NCBI GenBank assembly: GCA_025355965.1
Contig: JANXYR010000048.1
Location: 1-61,502 of the forward strand
DNA from: Geobacteraceae bacterium
GTDB lineage: Bacteria > Desulfobacterota > Desulfuromonadia > Geobacterales > Pseudopelobacteraceae
Direction of reading: 5' to 3'
DNA length: 61,502 nucleotides
Part shown: positions 27,268-36,853 of the stretch, piece after piece
How the letters are laid out: every line of letters begins with the position of its first letter
Numbering within the stretch: position 1 is the first letter of the stretch
Notes under the pieces: model-generated
The model's database searches: none
What the model was told of the DNA's origin: nothing
What the model saw: the letters and a program-made list of their open reading frames with translations, nothing else
Translations under genes and position numbers: made by a program

Positions 27268-28225
27268 TTCACTGATCATTATATTGGCTCTGCTGCTCGA
27301 TCTGGCGATAGGAGATCCACGCTGGATACCGCATCCGGTTGTTGCTATCGGGCGTTTGATCCACTGGTTGGATTGCGGGTTGCGAGATGACTGGCTCAAT
27401 GAACGTTTGGCAGGCGTATTGTTGCTGTTGTTTGTTGTTACCTGCTCTGCGAGTATAACCTGGATTCTGCTGCAGTTGCTCACCATTTTGTTGCCAATGG
27501 TCGGTTGGATCGCCACTATTTTTGTCTCTTCAACCTGTCTGGCCGCCAAATCTCTGCACAAAGAGTCAGGCCGTGTTGCCTCTGCACTGCTGGCAGGCGA
27601 TCTTCCGCTGGCAAGGCGCTATCTGTCCTACATTGTGGGACGGGATACCGATCAGCTTGAAGAGCCTGAAATATGGCGTGCCGTGGTGGAGACCGTTGCT
27701 GAAAATACCTCCGATGGCATTATTGCACCACTTTTCTGGTTGACTATTGGTGGGCCGGTTGCCGCGATGGTCTACAAGGCGGTCAGTACCCTGGATTCGA
27801 TGGTAGGCTACAAAAACCAGCGTTATCTGCAAATGGGGTGGGCATCAGCACGGATGGATGACCTGCTGAACTACATCCCGGCCAGGCTCTCTGCGCTGCT
27901 ACTCGTAGTTGCCGCGCCGCTGGCCGGCTGTTCAGCGTCTGATTCCTTGAGGATAACGTTTCGTGATCGTCTGAAACACCCTTCGCCAAACAGCGGGCAC
28001 CCCGAAGCGGCTGCAGCCGGCGCATTGGGGGTGCGATTGGGTGGAGCTGCAAGTTATGGCGGGATTACGTCATGGAAAGAGTATATTGGCGATGCCCTGC
28101 AACCACTTGATGAACGGGCGTATCGCAGTATGATCAAGCTGATGTACATATCAACACTACTGATGGCTGTCGGCTGTATGCTAGTCGCCTTCTGCCTGAG
28201 AGGATTTCGTGTCCCATTCATATGA
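27242..28225 (+). CDS. cbiB: Adenosylcobinamide-phosphate synthase (CbiB/CobD type)
   Basis: The 327-residue membrane protein has the family opening ALLLDLAIGDPRWIPHPVVAIG and core motifs ETVAENTSDGIIAPLFW, AVSTLDSMVGYKN and HPSPNSGHPEAAAAGALGV. It attaches the aminopropanol phosphate arm to adenosylcobyric acid at the inner membrane. The GTG start overlaps the preceding gene by 26 bases, and a second GTG at 27254 is possible. Tight overlap on both sides indicates translational coupling in the cobalamin operon. Confidence 0.95.
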   Translation: MGLVVTPPDSLIIILALLLDLAIGDPRWIPHPVVAIGRLIHWLDCGLRDDWLNERLAGVLLLLFVVTCSASITWILLQLLTILLPMVGWIATIFVSSTCLAAKSLHKESGRVASALLAGDLPLARRYLSYIVGRDTDQLEEPEIWRAVVETVAENTSDGIIAPLFWLTIGGPVAAMVYKAVSTLDSMVGYKNQRYLQMGWASARMDDLLNYIPARLSALLLVVAAPLAGCSASDSLRITFRDRLKHPSPNSGHPEAAAAGALGVRLGGAASYGGITSWKEYIGDALQPLDERAYRSMIKLMYISTLLMAVGCMLVAFCLRGFRVPFI

Positions 28226-29285
28226 TCATGGTGGCAATATATTCACTGTTGCCCGAACGCTTGGCGTCGTACCCGGTCAGATACTTGATTTTTCCGCCAG
28301 TATAAATCCGCTTGGCATGTCATCAATGGTGCGCAAGGCCTTGGTCAGTTCGGTAGACAGCCTGATTCATTACCCTGATACCAGTCACAATGATTTGAAG
28401 CTGGCGCTGGCAAAATACCATGATCTATCCCCAGCCCACTTTACGATTGCAAACGGCTCTACCGAGCTGATTTATAATCTACCAGCCCTGCTACCCGGCA
28501 AAAAAGCGGTGATTATCTCCCCCTCGTTCAGCGAATATGTTCGTGCGCTTAATCAACATCATTGGGAAGTACAGCATTTTATTCTCACACCGGAGAGTAA
28601 TTTTGTCATTGATATTGACAAACTGGAGCTGGTTCTCGCCGGTGGTGTTGATGCGCTATTTATCTGTAATCCAGGAAATCCCAACGGAACACTCTATCCG
28701 CAGTGGATTATAGAAAAGATCTGCACTCTCTGCCAGTCATCAGGTACTTTTCTGGTTTTGGATGAAGCGTTCATGGATTTTTGCGAGGAAGCCTCGGCCA
28801 AATGGATGATTATGCAGGCCGAGAATGCTGTCGTACTACGCTCGATGACAAAATTCTTCGGTATTCCCGGTCTGCGTCTAGGCTATGCTATCAGCAACGC
28901 CTCCTTTGCCGAACAACTGGACGCGATTGGTGGTCCCTGGAGTGTCAATACACTGGCTTTGGCCGCAGGAACTGCAGCTCTTCAGGATTTTAAGCACAAT
29001 AAAGAGAGTCTGGAGTATGTACAGCTGGAACGGAGCATACTTTTAGAAGGTCTGGAGCAGTTTTCGCAGTTCAAAGTATACCCTTCAAAAGCAAACTATC
29101 TGCTGGTAGAAATTAGGGGTGGTATGACTTCTCGTGAACTCAAAGAACAGCTTCTGCCACACCATATTTTGATACGGGATTGTGCAAGTTTTACGGGTTT
29201 GTCAGAGTATTTTTTTCGGATTGCGGTCCGTACCGGTGATGAGAACAAGCGGTTGTTGGGATGTCTGGGGAAAATATTGGAATAG
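28209..29285 (+). CDS. PLP-dependent L-threonine-O-3-phosphate decarboxylase-like aminotransferase (CobC/CobD)
   Basis: The 358 residues are a fold-type I PLP enzyme of the HisC/CobD group. Motifs are DFSASINPLGMSSMVRKAL at the N-terminus, FICNPGNPNGTLYP, LDEAFMDFCEE, and the PLP lysine in RSMTKFFGIPGLRLGYA. Position directly after cbiB, overlapping by 17 bases, supports decarboxylation of threonine phosphate to the aminopropanol phosphate used by CbiB, rather than histidinol-phosphate transamination. The start is GTG. Confidence 0.9.
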   Translation: MSHSYDHGGNIFTVARTLGVVPGQILDFSASINPLGMSSMVRKALVSSVDSLIHYPDTSHNDLKLALAKYHDLSPAHFTIANGSTELIYNLPALLPGKKAVIISPSFSEYVRALNQHHWEVQHFILTPESNFVIDIDKLELVLAGGVDALFICNPGNPNGTLYPQWIIEKICTLCQSSGTFLVLDEAFMDFCEEASAKWMIMQAENAVVLRSMTKFFGIPGLRLGYAISNASFAEQLDAIGGPWSVNTLALAAGTAALQDFKHNKESLEYVQLERSILLEGLEQFSQFKVYPSKANYLLVEIRGGMTSRELKEQLLPHHILIRDCASFTGLSEYFFRIAVRTGDENKRLLGCLGKILE

Positions 29286-29316
29286 CAGAAAGAGTAGTTG
29301 GAAGTAAAAACAGTGA

Positions 29317-29343
29317 GCACTGAGTTTTTATGTAACTCAGTGC
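29317..29343. terminator. Bidirectional hairpin between convergent genes
   Basis: Perfect 10-bp arms (29317-29326, 29334-29343) enclose a 7-nt loop. On the minus strand a TTTTTAC tract follows after 5 bases. It separates the cobalamin operon from glgC. Confidence 0.7.
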
Positions 29344-29365
29344 CTCAGTAATAAAATGTTTCAGG

Positions 29366-30607
29366 TTATTTATACTTGCGTGGCACGACAACAATGCCGG
29401 ATTCAGTGACGGTGTAACCGTTAAGCAGGTCAGAATCAGTATCATAGCCGATTGTAGAGCCGTCTTTGATTACTACTCCCTTGTCGATTATCGCCCGTTT
29501 GATTTTGACGTTTCGCCCGACGGTGACGTTTTCAAACAGAATGGAATCTTCTACCAGGCTATAGCTGTTAACCTTGCAGAGCGGGCCCAGAATGGAACGC
29601 CTGACGGTGCTGCCGCTTGTGATGCAGCCGGCAGAGACGTAGGAGTCGATATTTACCCCCCGGCGGTCGTCATCGTCGAAGACGGTTTTGGCGGGTGGAA
29701 GATTCCCCTGATTTGTCAGGATCGGCCATTTGTAATTGTACAGATTCAGCTGCGGAGATACATGGATAAGGTCCATGTTGGCTTCGTAGTAAGAGTCGAG
29801 AGTCCCCACATCCTTCCAGTAGCCGCGCTCCTCTGCCCTCATGCCGGGGACCTGATTGTCGTTGAAGTTGTAAGCAAAAACCCGATCACTGCTCGCAAGC
29901 ATCATCGGAATAACGTGCTTGCCGAAATCCAGATCTTCATGATGTTTTTTCCCCTCCAGCAGCACATCAATCAGCTTCTTGGTTGAAAAAATGTAATTCC
30001 CCATGGATGCGAGACAGGTTTTGCGACCAGGTATGGTTTCCGGTATTTCCGGTTTCTCGGTGAACGCGATCACCCGTGCATCATCGTCCACAGAAAACAC
30101 TCCAAAGCGACTGGCCTCTTCTGCCGGAACCTCCAGGGCTGCAATAGTAATGTCAGCACGGTTCATGCGGTGTGCGTTAATCATCTGGGTAATGTCCATT
30201 TTGTAGATATGGTCACCGCCAAAGATAGCAACGTAATCGGCATCTGATGATTCTACAAAGCGCAGGTATTGGAGAATTGCATCGGCGGTTCCCTTGAACC
30301 ACTCTTCACTTTCGCTGCTGGTTTCAGGAGAAATTGCCACATAAAACTCGCCCAGGCCGGTCCATTTACCCCACGACTCGCGGATATGCTTGTTAAGAGA
30401 ATAGGCGCGGTACTGTGTCAGGATATAGACCTTCTTGATGCCGGAGTTGAACAGATTACTTAATACAAAATCGATGATCTTGTATTTTCCGCCAAAGGCG
30501 ACACTCGGCTTGGCACGGCGTAAAGTCAGGGGACTGAGCCTTTCACCTTTTCCACCAGCCAGAACCATGGCGATTGTGTTTCTGCCGACATTGTTCATTG
30601 AATACAT
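29366..30607 (-). CDS. glgC: Glucose-1-phosphate adenylyltransferase
   Basis: This makes ADP-glucose for glycogen. The nucleotidyltransferase motif AMVLAGGKGERLSPLTLRRAKP is near the N-terminus, followed by FGGDHIYKMDI, GNYIFSTKKL and, at the C-terminus, a left-handed beta-helix with the Ile-rich repeats VTVGRNVKIKRAIIDKGVVI. At 413 residues it matches the family (about 410-430). I prefer the ATG at 30607, with AGGGGG 5 bases upstream. A GTG at 30613 and an ATG at 30598 are also in frame. No other glycogen gene is visible nearby. Confidence 0.95.
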   Translation of the reverse strand: MYSMNNVGRNTIAMVLAGGKGERLSPLTLRRAKPSVAFGGKYKIIDFVLSNLFNSGIKKVYILTQYRAYSLNKHIRESWGKWTGLGEFYVAISPETSSESEEWFKGTADAILQYLRFVESSDADYVAIFGGDHIYKMDITQMINAHRMNRADITIAALEVPAEEASRFGVFSVDDDARVIAFTEKPEIPETIPGRKTCLASMGNYIFSTKKLIDVLLEGKKHHEDLDFGKHVIPMMLASSDRVFAYNFNDNQVPGMRAEERGYWKDVGTLDSYYEANMDLIHVSPQLNLYNYKWPILTNQGNLPPAKTVFDDDDRRGVNIDSYVSAGCITSGSTVRRSILGPLCKVNSYSLVEDSILFENVTVGRNVKIKRAIIDKGVVIKDGSTIGYDTDSDLLNGYTVTESGIVVVPRKYK

Positions 30608-30750
30608 ATACACCCCCTGATAAACGAACTAATAGCGGCGTAACTCTAACGCATTACGATGCGCTTGAACATAAAAAATATGCAATTATCAACAATCAGT
30701 CACGTTGTATGGTGAACTGTAGATTTTGGGTGTTAATTGCCGTAAATGGC

Positions 30751-30780
30751 TTGCTTGAAGTATATAAAAAAGTATATAGT
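30751..30780 (+). promoter_or_regulatory. Possible sigma70-type promoter of the murI-gerMN-metH operon
   Basis: TTGCTT at 30751-30756 and TATAGT at 30775-30780 are 18 bases apart, about 45 bases upstream of the murI start. The match is moderate. Confidence 0.35.
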
Positions 30781-30823
30781 TCACAATTCTAGAAGGTACT
30801 TTGATGCGCGAGGTGACGTCGTC

Positions 30824-31642
30824 GTGACGTGGAAGTCAATTGGCATATTTGATTCGGGCGTGGGTGGATTGACGGTCCTGCGCGAAATAATGCAGGTGCT
30901 TCCACAGGAGGATACACTCTATTTTGGCGATACTGCCCGTGTCCCCTATGGTAGCAAGTCCCCTGAAACGGTAACCAGATATGCCGGAGAGATTGCCTCT
31001 TTTCTGATCAAACGGGATATAAAACTTCTGGTTGTGGCCTGCAATACCGCTTCGGCAGTGGCGTTGCCCACTCTAAAACGTACGTTGTCGATCCCGGTAG
31101 TCGGTGTTATCGAACCGGGTGCTCGCCGGGCTGCTCTGGTGACACGTTCCGGGCGGATCGGTGTCATCGGTACTGCAGGAACCATCCGCAGCAGTGCCTA
31201 TACCAGAGCAATTAAACGCCTGAATCCTGATGCCGAGGTTTTGACCCGCGCCTGTCCACTTTTTGTACCCTTAGCCGAGGAGGGCTGGACCGACAACCAA
31301 GTGGCACGGTTGACAGCACAGATCTATCTCCAGGAGCTGAAAGAGGCTGCCGTTGATACGCTGGTGCTAGGATGCACGCACTATCCGCTGCTAAAGACAA
31401 TGATAGCAGATGTTATGGGGCCTGATGTAACGTTGGTAGACTCCGCCGAGGAGACGGCTCTTACTGTAGCCGCCATTCTGGAGAGCAAAAAGTTGCTCCG
31501 CCCCCCGTCTGAAAAGGGCAACCATAGTTATTATGTCAGCGACATACCGGCCGGCTTTGTCCGGGTTGGCAATCGTTTTCTAGGGGGTAAGCTTGGAGAC
31601 GTATTCCAGGTAAGTCTTGATGAAGAGGAGGTAGTCGTCTGA
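30824..31642 (+). CDS. murI: Glutamate racemase
   Basis: It makes D-glutamate for peptidoglycan. Both catalytic cysteines are present, in VVACNTASAVALP and LVLGCTHYPLL, and the N-terminal IGIFDSGVGGLTVLREI and YFGDTARVPYGSKS blocks are diagnostic. I use GTG 30824 (272 residues), with GAGGTGA 7 bases upstream. A longer reading from 30746 adds 26 residues not typical of the family. It overlaps the next gene by one base. Confidence 0.96.
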   Translation: MTWKSIGIFDSGVGGLTVLREIMQVLPQEDTLYFGDTARVPYGSKSPETVTRYAGEIASFLIKRDIKLLVVACNTASAVALPTLKRTLSIPVVGVIEPGARRAALVTRSGRIGVIGTAGTIRSSAYTRAIKRLNPDAEVLTRACPLFVPLAEEGWTDNQVARLTAQIYLQELKEAAVDTLVLGCTHYPLLKTMIADVMGPDVTLVDSAEETALTVAAILESKKLLRPPSEKGNHSYYVSDIPAGFVRVGNRFLGGKLGDVFQVSLDEEEVVV

Positions 31643-32262
31643 TGGCCACCCACCAAAGAAAAAAAGTCACGATAAGCATAGTGACACCATTTCTGGTTTT
31701 TATTCTTTTTTTCAGTAGCATGATCTGGCAAAAATATCGTTCCAGCCGTGAATTGCCGGTCACTCCAACAGAACGGCATGAAGAAGGTTACCGCACAGTT
31801 ACGCTTTTTTTTGCTGCGGATGGTACGAGACTGGCGCGAGAAGCGCGAGCGCTTGAACCTTGTGAGGATAACAATTCCTGCCTTAAAAGTATCCTTGACG
31901 AGTTGCTGAGCGGTCCTGTTGGCGAATTCGAGCAGACGGTGCCGGAAGGAACCGCTGTTGATGCTGCAAGTATTGAAGGGGATCTGGCAACAATAGAGTT
32001 TAATGGTACTTTTTCTGATGCGATGCTGTCTGGCAGTTCAGCCGAAATGCTGGCGGTCTATTCGATAGTTAATACGGTTACCGCCAATTTTCCCCAGATA
32101 CAAAGTGTCAAATTAAACGTTGATGGCAATAAGGTGGCTACCCTTCGTCATCTCGATCTATCTGATCCACTGCAACCCGACTACTCTCTGGAGCAGTCCC
32201 CGCCAGCAGAACCGGTAAAGAGTTCAGTCGGATCTACGACCAACCGTAAAGGGGCACACTGA
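31642..32262 (+). CDS. GerMN-domain membrane-anchored protein
   Basis: The 206 residues have a short basic cytoplasmic end and one transmembrane helix (ISIVTPFLVFILFFSSMIW). A GerMN domain follows (TVTLFFAADGTRLAREAR; LLSGPVGEFEQTVPEGTAV; AVYSIVNTVTANFPQIQSV). GerM was named in Bacillus spore germination, but the domain is widespread in non-sporulating bacteria as a cell-envelope module, perhaps binding peptidoglycan. The position between murI and metH, with one-base overlaps on both sides, indicates one transcript. Confidence 0.9.
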   Translation: MATHQRKKVTISIVTPFLVFILFFSSMIWQKYRSSRELPVTPTERHEEGYRTVTLFFAADGTRLAREARALEPCEDNNSCLKSILDELLSGPVGEFEQTVPEGTAVDAASIEGDLATIEFNGTFSDAMLSGSSAEMLAVYSIVNTVTANFPQIQSVKLNVDGNKVATLRHLDLSDPLQPDYSLEQSPPAEPVKSSVGSTTNRKGAH

Positions 32263-34676
32263 TGAAACCATTTCGCGAAGCAATCCAGGAGCAGGTACTT
32301 ATACTGGACGGTGCTATGGGCACGATGCTGCAGGAACTGGGGCTACAACCGGGGCAGTCACCGGAGGAGCTGAATCTGACCATGCCGGAGGTGGTCGCTT
32401 CGGTTCATCGTGACTACATCGAGGCTGGCGCCGATATAATCATCACGAACACCTTTGGTGGGACCAGATTCAAACTGGCTCATTACGGGCTGGAAGATCG
32501 CCTGGCCGAAATTAATAGGCGTGCGGTTGAAATTGCCCGAAAAGCGGCTGGGTCCAAAGCATATGTCGGGGCTTCGATAGGGCCGACAGGTCAATTTGTA
32601 GAGCCGCTTGGTGAAGTGTCATTTGATCAGATGAAGGAAGCTTTTCGTGAACAGGCCGAGGCGCTTGTATCTGCCGGTGCCGACCTGATCACCCTTGAGA
32701 CGTTTCTTGACATCAAAGAGTGCCGTGCCGCTGTTATTGCTATTCGGGAGGTCTCCACTACAATTCCGGTCATCGCCATGCTGACTTTTGATGATAATGG
32801 CCGCTCCGTTCTCGGCACCCCTCCCGAAGCTGCTGCCATAACGCTGGCTGCTGCCGGTGCCGATATAGTCGGCTCGAACTGTGGCTTGGGTGTAGATGGC
32901 ATATACGACATACTCTGTCGTATGCGTCAGGTGACCGCTTTGCCGCTGATCTCGCAGGCTAATGCCGGACTGCCGCAACTGGTTGGTGATCGCACTGTTT
33001 TTCCCGGCACACCGGATGAGATGGTTGCGTATCATGAAAGGATGATCGACCTGGGAGTCCGTATTATTGGCGGTTGTTGCGGCACGACACCGGCCCATAT
33101 AAGTGCCATGAAAAAAGCGCTGGTTTCCAGGCAGAGCAGCTGGCTACCCGATGACAAACAGAGTGGGAAGACATTTCTCTCCAGTCGCTCTGGCTGGGCA
33201 ACTGTTGGCGCTGGCACTGCCACGGCAATTATCGGTGAACGGATCAATCCGACCGGCAAAAAACTCTATTCGCAGGAATTGCAGGAAGGGAAGGTTGCCT
33301 ACATCCGCCGTGAAGCCATGGAACAAGTTGAGGCCGGCGCAACAGTGCTGGATGTAAACGTCGGTGCACCTGGAATTGATGAACCGTTGGCCATGCATCG
33401 GGCAGTGTTTTGTGTTTCCGGTGCTGTCAGTGCGCCGTTGGTGCTGGACTCTTCAAATCCGGCTGCGCTGGAAGCAGGATTAAAGGCGGCTGACGGTAAG
33501 GTACTAATTAATTCGGTATCTGGTGAGGCCAAAAGCCTCAAACGGGTACTGCCGTTGGCGAAAAAATACGGTGCTGCCATAATCGGGCTGGCTCTGGACA
33601 AAAAGGGCATTCCTGAAACTGCTGAGGGGCGCGTTGCCGTAGCGCGCCGCATCCGTAACGCCGCACGTCGCATCGGTATTCCGGATAGCGACATTATAAT
33701 CGATTGTCTGACACTGACGGTCAGTGCTGAGCAGAAACGGGCGGCTGAGTCGCTACGCGCCATCCGTCTCGTCAAGGAGAAGTTGGGACTTTCTACAGTG
33801 CTGGGGGTCAGCAACATATCGTTTGGACTGCCGCAACGCCCTTTGATCTCATCCACATTCTTCGCAATGGCGATGGAGGCCGGCCTGGATGCTGCCATTA
33901 TAAACCCCAAGGATAGGCCGATGATGGATGCATGGCGATCGGCGATGGTGTTGCTCAATCGGGATCACCAGGCTGCTGCCTACATAGAAGCTTATCGTGA
34001 TCAGCAGAATTTAACTGTTCAGCAGGCTCCACTGGCCGGAATAGCCGTTACCGTTCTTGAACGTTTGTCGCAGGCGATTATTGGCGGTGATAGTGATGGC
34101 ATCGTCGCACTTGTAGAGCAGGCGCTGGCGGAAGGTTTTGCTCCGCTGGAAATCAGCAACAAAGGCTTTATGCCCGGCCTGGAAGAGGTTGGCAGACGTT
34201 TTGAGCGCAACATCTTTTTTCTGCCACAGGTAATGCAGTCTGCCGATACTATGCAGGTAGGGTTTGCGCGATTAAAAGTCGAGATGCATGGTGAGAAATT
34301 CAAGAGCCTTGGAAAGATCCTTATGGCGACGGTCGAAGGTGACATTCACGATATTGGCAAGAACATTGTCTGTACCCTTCTGGAAAACCACGGTTTTGAG
34401 GTCTTTGATATCGGGAAGAATGTTTCAGCGACCACTATTATCGGCAAGGCGAAAGAGTTTGCAGTTGATGCGGTCGGTCTTTCGGCTCTTATGACAACGA
34501 CCATGTCAGAGATGGACAACGTGCTGAAAAAGCTCCGCAGTGCTGGAATTAAAACCTTTACGATGGTCGGAGGGGCGGTTGTTACCCAGGAATATGCCGA
34601 TCTGATTGGTGCCGATCTGTATGCAAAAGATGCGATGGAGGCGGTCGCAAAAATTAAGATTCTATTAACAAGATAG
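32262..34676 (+). CDS. metH: Cobalamin-dependent methionine synthase, short form without reactivation domain
   Basis: It transfers the methyl group of methyltetrahydrofolate to homocysteine through B12. The 804 residues cover the homocysteine domain (LDGAMGTMLQELGL; zinc ligands in SNCGLG and GGCCGTTP), the pterin domain (ATAIIGERINPTGKK; DVNVGAPGID), and the B12 cap and Rossmann domains with the cobalt ligand in VEGDIHDIGKN. The protein ends right after the B12 domain. The SAM-dependent reactivation domain of about 300 residues found in E. coli MetH is absent and no separate copy is seen nearby. This short architecture is known in several anaerobes. Confidence 0.95.
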   Translation: MKPFREAIQEQVLILDGAMGTMLQELGLQPGQSPEELNLTMPEVVASVHRDYIEAGADIIITNTFGGTRFKLAHYGLEDRLAEINRRAVEIARKAAGSKAYVGASIGPTGQFVEPLGEVSFDQMKEAFREQAEALVSAGADLITLETFLDIKECRAAVIAIREVSTTIPVIAMLTFDDNGRSVLGTPPEAAAITLAAAGADIVGSNCGLGVDGIYDILCRMRQVTALPLISQANAGLPQLVGDRTVFPGTPDEMVAYHERMIDLGVRIIGGCCGTTPAHISAMKKALVSRQSSWLPDDKQSGKTFLSSRSGWATVGAGTATAIIGERINPTGKKLYSQELQEGKVAYIRREAMEQVEAGATVLDVNVGAPGIDEPLAMHRAVFCVSGAVSAPLVLDSSNPAALEAGLKAADGKVLINSVSGEAKSLKRVLPLAKKYGAAIIGLALDKKGIPETAEGRVAVARRIRNAARRIGIPDSDIIIDCLTLTVSAEQKRAAESLRAIRLVKEKLGLSTVLGVSNISFGLPQRPLISSTFFAMAMEAGLDAAIINPKDRPMMDAWRSAMVLLNRDHQAAAYIEAYRDQQNLTVQQAPLAGIAVTVLERLSQAIIGGDSDGIVALVEQALAEGFAPLEISNKGFMPGLEEVGRRFERNIFFLPQVMQSADTMQVGFARLKVEMHGEKFKSLGKILMATVEGDIHDIGKNIVCTLLENHGFEVFDIGKNVSATTIIGKAKEFAVDAVGLSALMTTTMSEMDNVLKKLRSAGIKTFTMVGGAVVTQEYADLIGADLYAKDAMEAVAKIKILLTR

Positions 34677-34746
34677 CAACAATTTGCTATTATCTCATAC
34701 GATATGATAACGTTACAAAAAATCAATGTATAGTAAAGGTGTCACC

Positions 34747-35262
34747 ATGGTTCTGGGATATAATCATAATCTGAATTACAAAGGTGAGGTGTTTCACGTC
34801 CAGACTGAGGATAGTGGCGTTTCCAATCCACATATTATTACTTTGCTCTATCGGGGCGGGGTGATCATTACTTCAAAAAAAACCAGTTATTCTGATATTC
34901 TAAGGATGGATAACCTTGAAGTAGTTGTGGAAGAATTGATGAAAGAGCAGCATAAGGATATGATGCGGCGGCTGAAAGCGGGTGAATTTGACGAAAAAGC
35001 GTTCTCCTTTAAAGCGCAGCTGATTGAAAATTATGAAATTCCTATGTTGGAACCGGAAATAGTTCCTGTTGAAGATCAATTAAAGTCCACAACTACTGCT
35101 GCATCAACATCGGATGTTTCACTGCTGTTTGATTTGCAACAACAATCCGCAAAGAATAGTTCTAATCTTCAGACAAAAAATAGTGCTCCATCAGGTGAAA
35201 AGGGCAAAACGGCAAATCTTGATGATGCGATCCTTTCTTTTTTTGGTCCTAGTAAAAAATAA
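34747..35262 (+). CDS. Conserved hypothetical protein, unknown function
   Basis: I do not recognise a named domain. AAAGGTG 6 bases upstream supports the ATG at 34747 (171 residues), and an upstream TAT-containing ATG at 34726 would add 7. Residues 1 to about 85 are well structured (GYNHNLNYKGEVFHVQTEDSG, LYRGGVIITSKKTSYSDI, EELMKEQHKDMMRRLKAGEF). The rest is a Ser/Thr/Gln-rich, probably disordered tail. No signal or membrane segment is present, so it should be cytoplasmic. It follows metH by 70 bases and ends 11 bases from the convergent cbiO stop. Confidence 0.7.
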   Translation: MVLGYNHNLNYKGEVFHVQTEDSGVSNPHIITLLYRGGVIITSKKTSYSDILRMDNLEVVVEELMKEQHKDMMRRLKAGEFDEKAFSFKAQLIENYEIPMLEPEIVPVEDQLKSTTTAASTSDVSLLFDLQQQSAKNSSNLQTKNSAPSGEKGKTANLDDAILSFFGPSKK

Positions 35263-35273
35263 ATTTACTGACA

Positions 35274-36044
35274 TCATGTTTTTTTTGTACCTGTTTTTCC
35301 GTTGCAGATCGGGCAGCCCTGCATGGAAAAAGGTTTCTCCAGCCTGCATGCCGCTAGAAGCTCTTCATTCAGGAATATTTCACCAGTTGGTCCATCAGCC
35401 ATTATCTCCCCTTCGTGTAGAATAATTGTCCGCTGGCAGAGATCCAGCACCATGTCGAGATCGTGACTGGTGAAAATTTTTGTATGCTGAAATTCCCGTA
35501 AAAGAGATATCAGCTGACGTCTTGCGAAAGGGTCGAGTCCGCTGGTCGGTTCGTCCATGACCAGAATGTCTGGTGACATTGCCAGTACGGTGGCAATTGC
35601 GACCCGTTTTTTCTCGCCACCCGATAGATTATATGGGGGCTTGGTACGCAGGTGCCCGGCTCCAACCCGTTCAAGGGCTTCAGTTACCCTCTGCTCAACC
35701 TCCTCGCCGGACAGCCCCAGGTTTAGCGGCCCAAAGGCAACATCTTCGAAAACAGTAGGCATAAAAAGTTGGTCGTCCGGATATTGGAAAACCATACCGA
35801 CGGTGCGGCGGATGTCTGGCAGCGTACCCTTGGAGAGTTGAGTGTCTCCGATCCGTATCTGTCCGGAGGTCGCAATCAGGCAGCCGTTGAGATGTTGCAG
35901 AAGTGTAGATTTGCCCGCTCCGTTGGCGCCAATAATCGCTACCGATTCGCCATGCGTGATGCGAAAGGAAACATCTTTGATGGCAATTGTACCATCCGGA
36001 TATACGTGCTGCAGGTTCTTTGCTTCTACGATATGGTGGCTCAT
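35274..36044 (-). CDS. cbiO: Cobalt/nickel ECF transporter ATPase (CbiO/NikO type)
   Basis: The 256-residue ABC ATPase has Walker A GANGAGKSTLLQHL, the Q loop, the signature NLSGGEKKRVAIATVL and Walker B ILVMDEPTSGLD. The N-terminal VYPDGTIAIKDVSF block is typical of CbiO. The C-terminal tail carries a CPIC motif (QGCPICNGK), an added pair of cysteines that might bind metal. It overlaps cbiQ by 4 bases. The substrate-binding CbiM/CbiN subunits are not in the window. Confidence 0.92.
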   Translation of the reverse strand: MSHHIVEAKNLQHVYPDGTIAIKDVSFRITHGESVAIIGANGAGKSTLLQHLNGCLIATSGQIRIGDTQLSKGTLPDIRRTVGMVFQYPDDQLFMPTVFEDVAFGPLNLGLSGEEVEQRVTEALERVGAGHLRTKPPYNLSGGEKKRVAIATVLAMSPDILVMDEPTSGLDPFARRQLISLLREFQHTKIFTSHDLDMVLDLCQRTIILHEGEIMADGPTGEIFLNEELLAACRLEKPFSMQGCPICNGKTGTKKT

Positions 36045-36853
36045 GGCAATACTCCTGCCATTGATGCCACGAGAGTTTCGGTGATATCAAACGCGCGCAG
36101 CAGAATAAAGAGAGTAGACCAGCCGAGTAGAAAATATATTTCGGCCATGCCAAAACGGGATTTTCGGTGCGCGTGGAACTGGCCGACAAAGCCACGGGCC
36201 AGCATGGCAGTGTGAATACGTTCCGCTCTTTGCCAGGTTCGCAGTAGCAGGTGCCCCACCAGAGAGCCGAAGCTGGCTACGCCGAGCCCCTTTTTGCCGC
36301 ATGAACGGAGTTCGCGAGCACGGGAAGACCTGCCGGCTTCATCGGCTAGGACAAAGATGTAACGATGCAGGAAAAGCAGCTGTATGGCGAAAAGTTGTGG
36401 AATTCCCAGCCGCTCAAGAGCCTGGCAGACTGCCGTAAAGCCGGTTGTCCCTACAAGAATGAATGCCGCCCCGACTGTCAGCATAGAACGAATGAGTAGC
36501 GAGAAGAGCGATATCCAGCCGCCGGATATTCCCCACTGGCCAACTTGGTACAAAATAGTTCGGTCAAAAACCGGGTTGAAAAGCCCTACCATCAACACGA
36601 AGATGGAGATGAGCGCAATTTTTCTGGCAAGATAGAGCGTCGGGAGACCCGCGAGTGCAATCATTACGGCCGGGAAGATAAAGAATGGAAGCAGTCGTGC
36701 AAGTTCGTACCTGTTGTGCGAAACAACAGCTACAATGAATACAAGCGTTACAAGCACTTTGGCACGTGCATCAATAACGTGAATTGCTGAATCGCTCTCT
36801 GCCAGTAATTCCAGCCGTTTTAAATCAATTACTGCGGCATGTATTGATGTCAT
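36041..36853 (-). CDS. cbiQ: Cobalt/nickel ECF transporter transmembrane subunit (CbiQ/NikQ type)
   Basis: The 270 residues have about five to six hydrophobic segments and the CbiQ coupling motifs (HVIDARAKVLVTLVFIVAVV near the start; SSRARELRSCGKKGLG and RTWQRAERIHTAMLARGF near the end). It forms the energy-coupling module with CbiO. It is the first gene of a two-gene operon facing away from nikR, so a NikR-type repressor could control it. Whether the metal is cobalt or nickel cannot be read from this subunit. Confidence 0.9.
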   Translation of the reverse strand: MTSIHAAVIDLKRLELLAESDSAIHVIDARAKVLVTLVFIVAVVSHNRYELARLLPFFIFPAVMIALAGLPTLYLARKIALISIFVLMVGLFNPVFDRTILYQVGQWGISGGWISLFSLLIRSMLTVGAAFILVGTTGFTAVCQALERLGIPQLFAIQLLFLHRYIFVLADEAGRSSRARELRSCGKKGLGVASFGSLVGHLLLRTWQRAERIHTAMLARGFVGQFHAHRKSRFGMAEIYFLLGWSTLFILLRAFDITETLVASMAGVLP

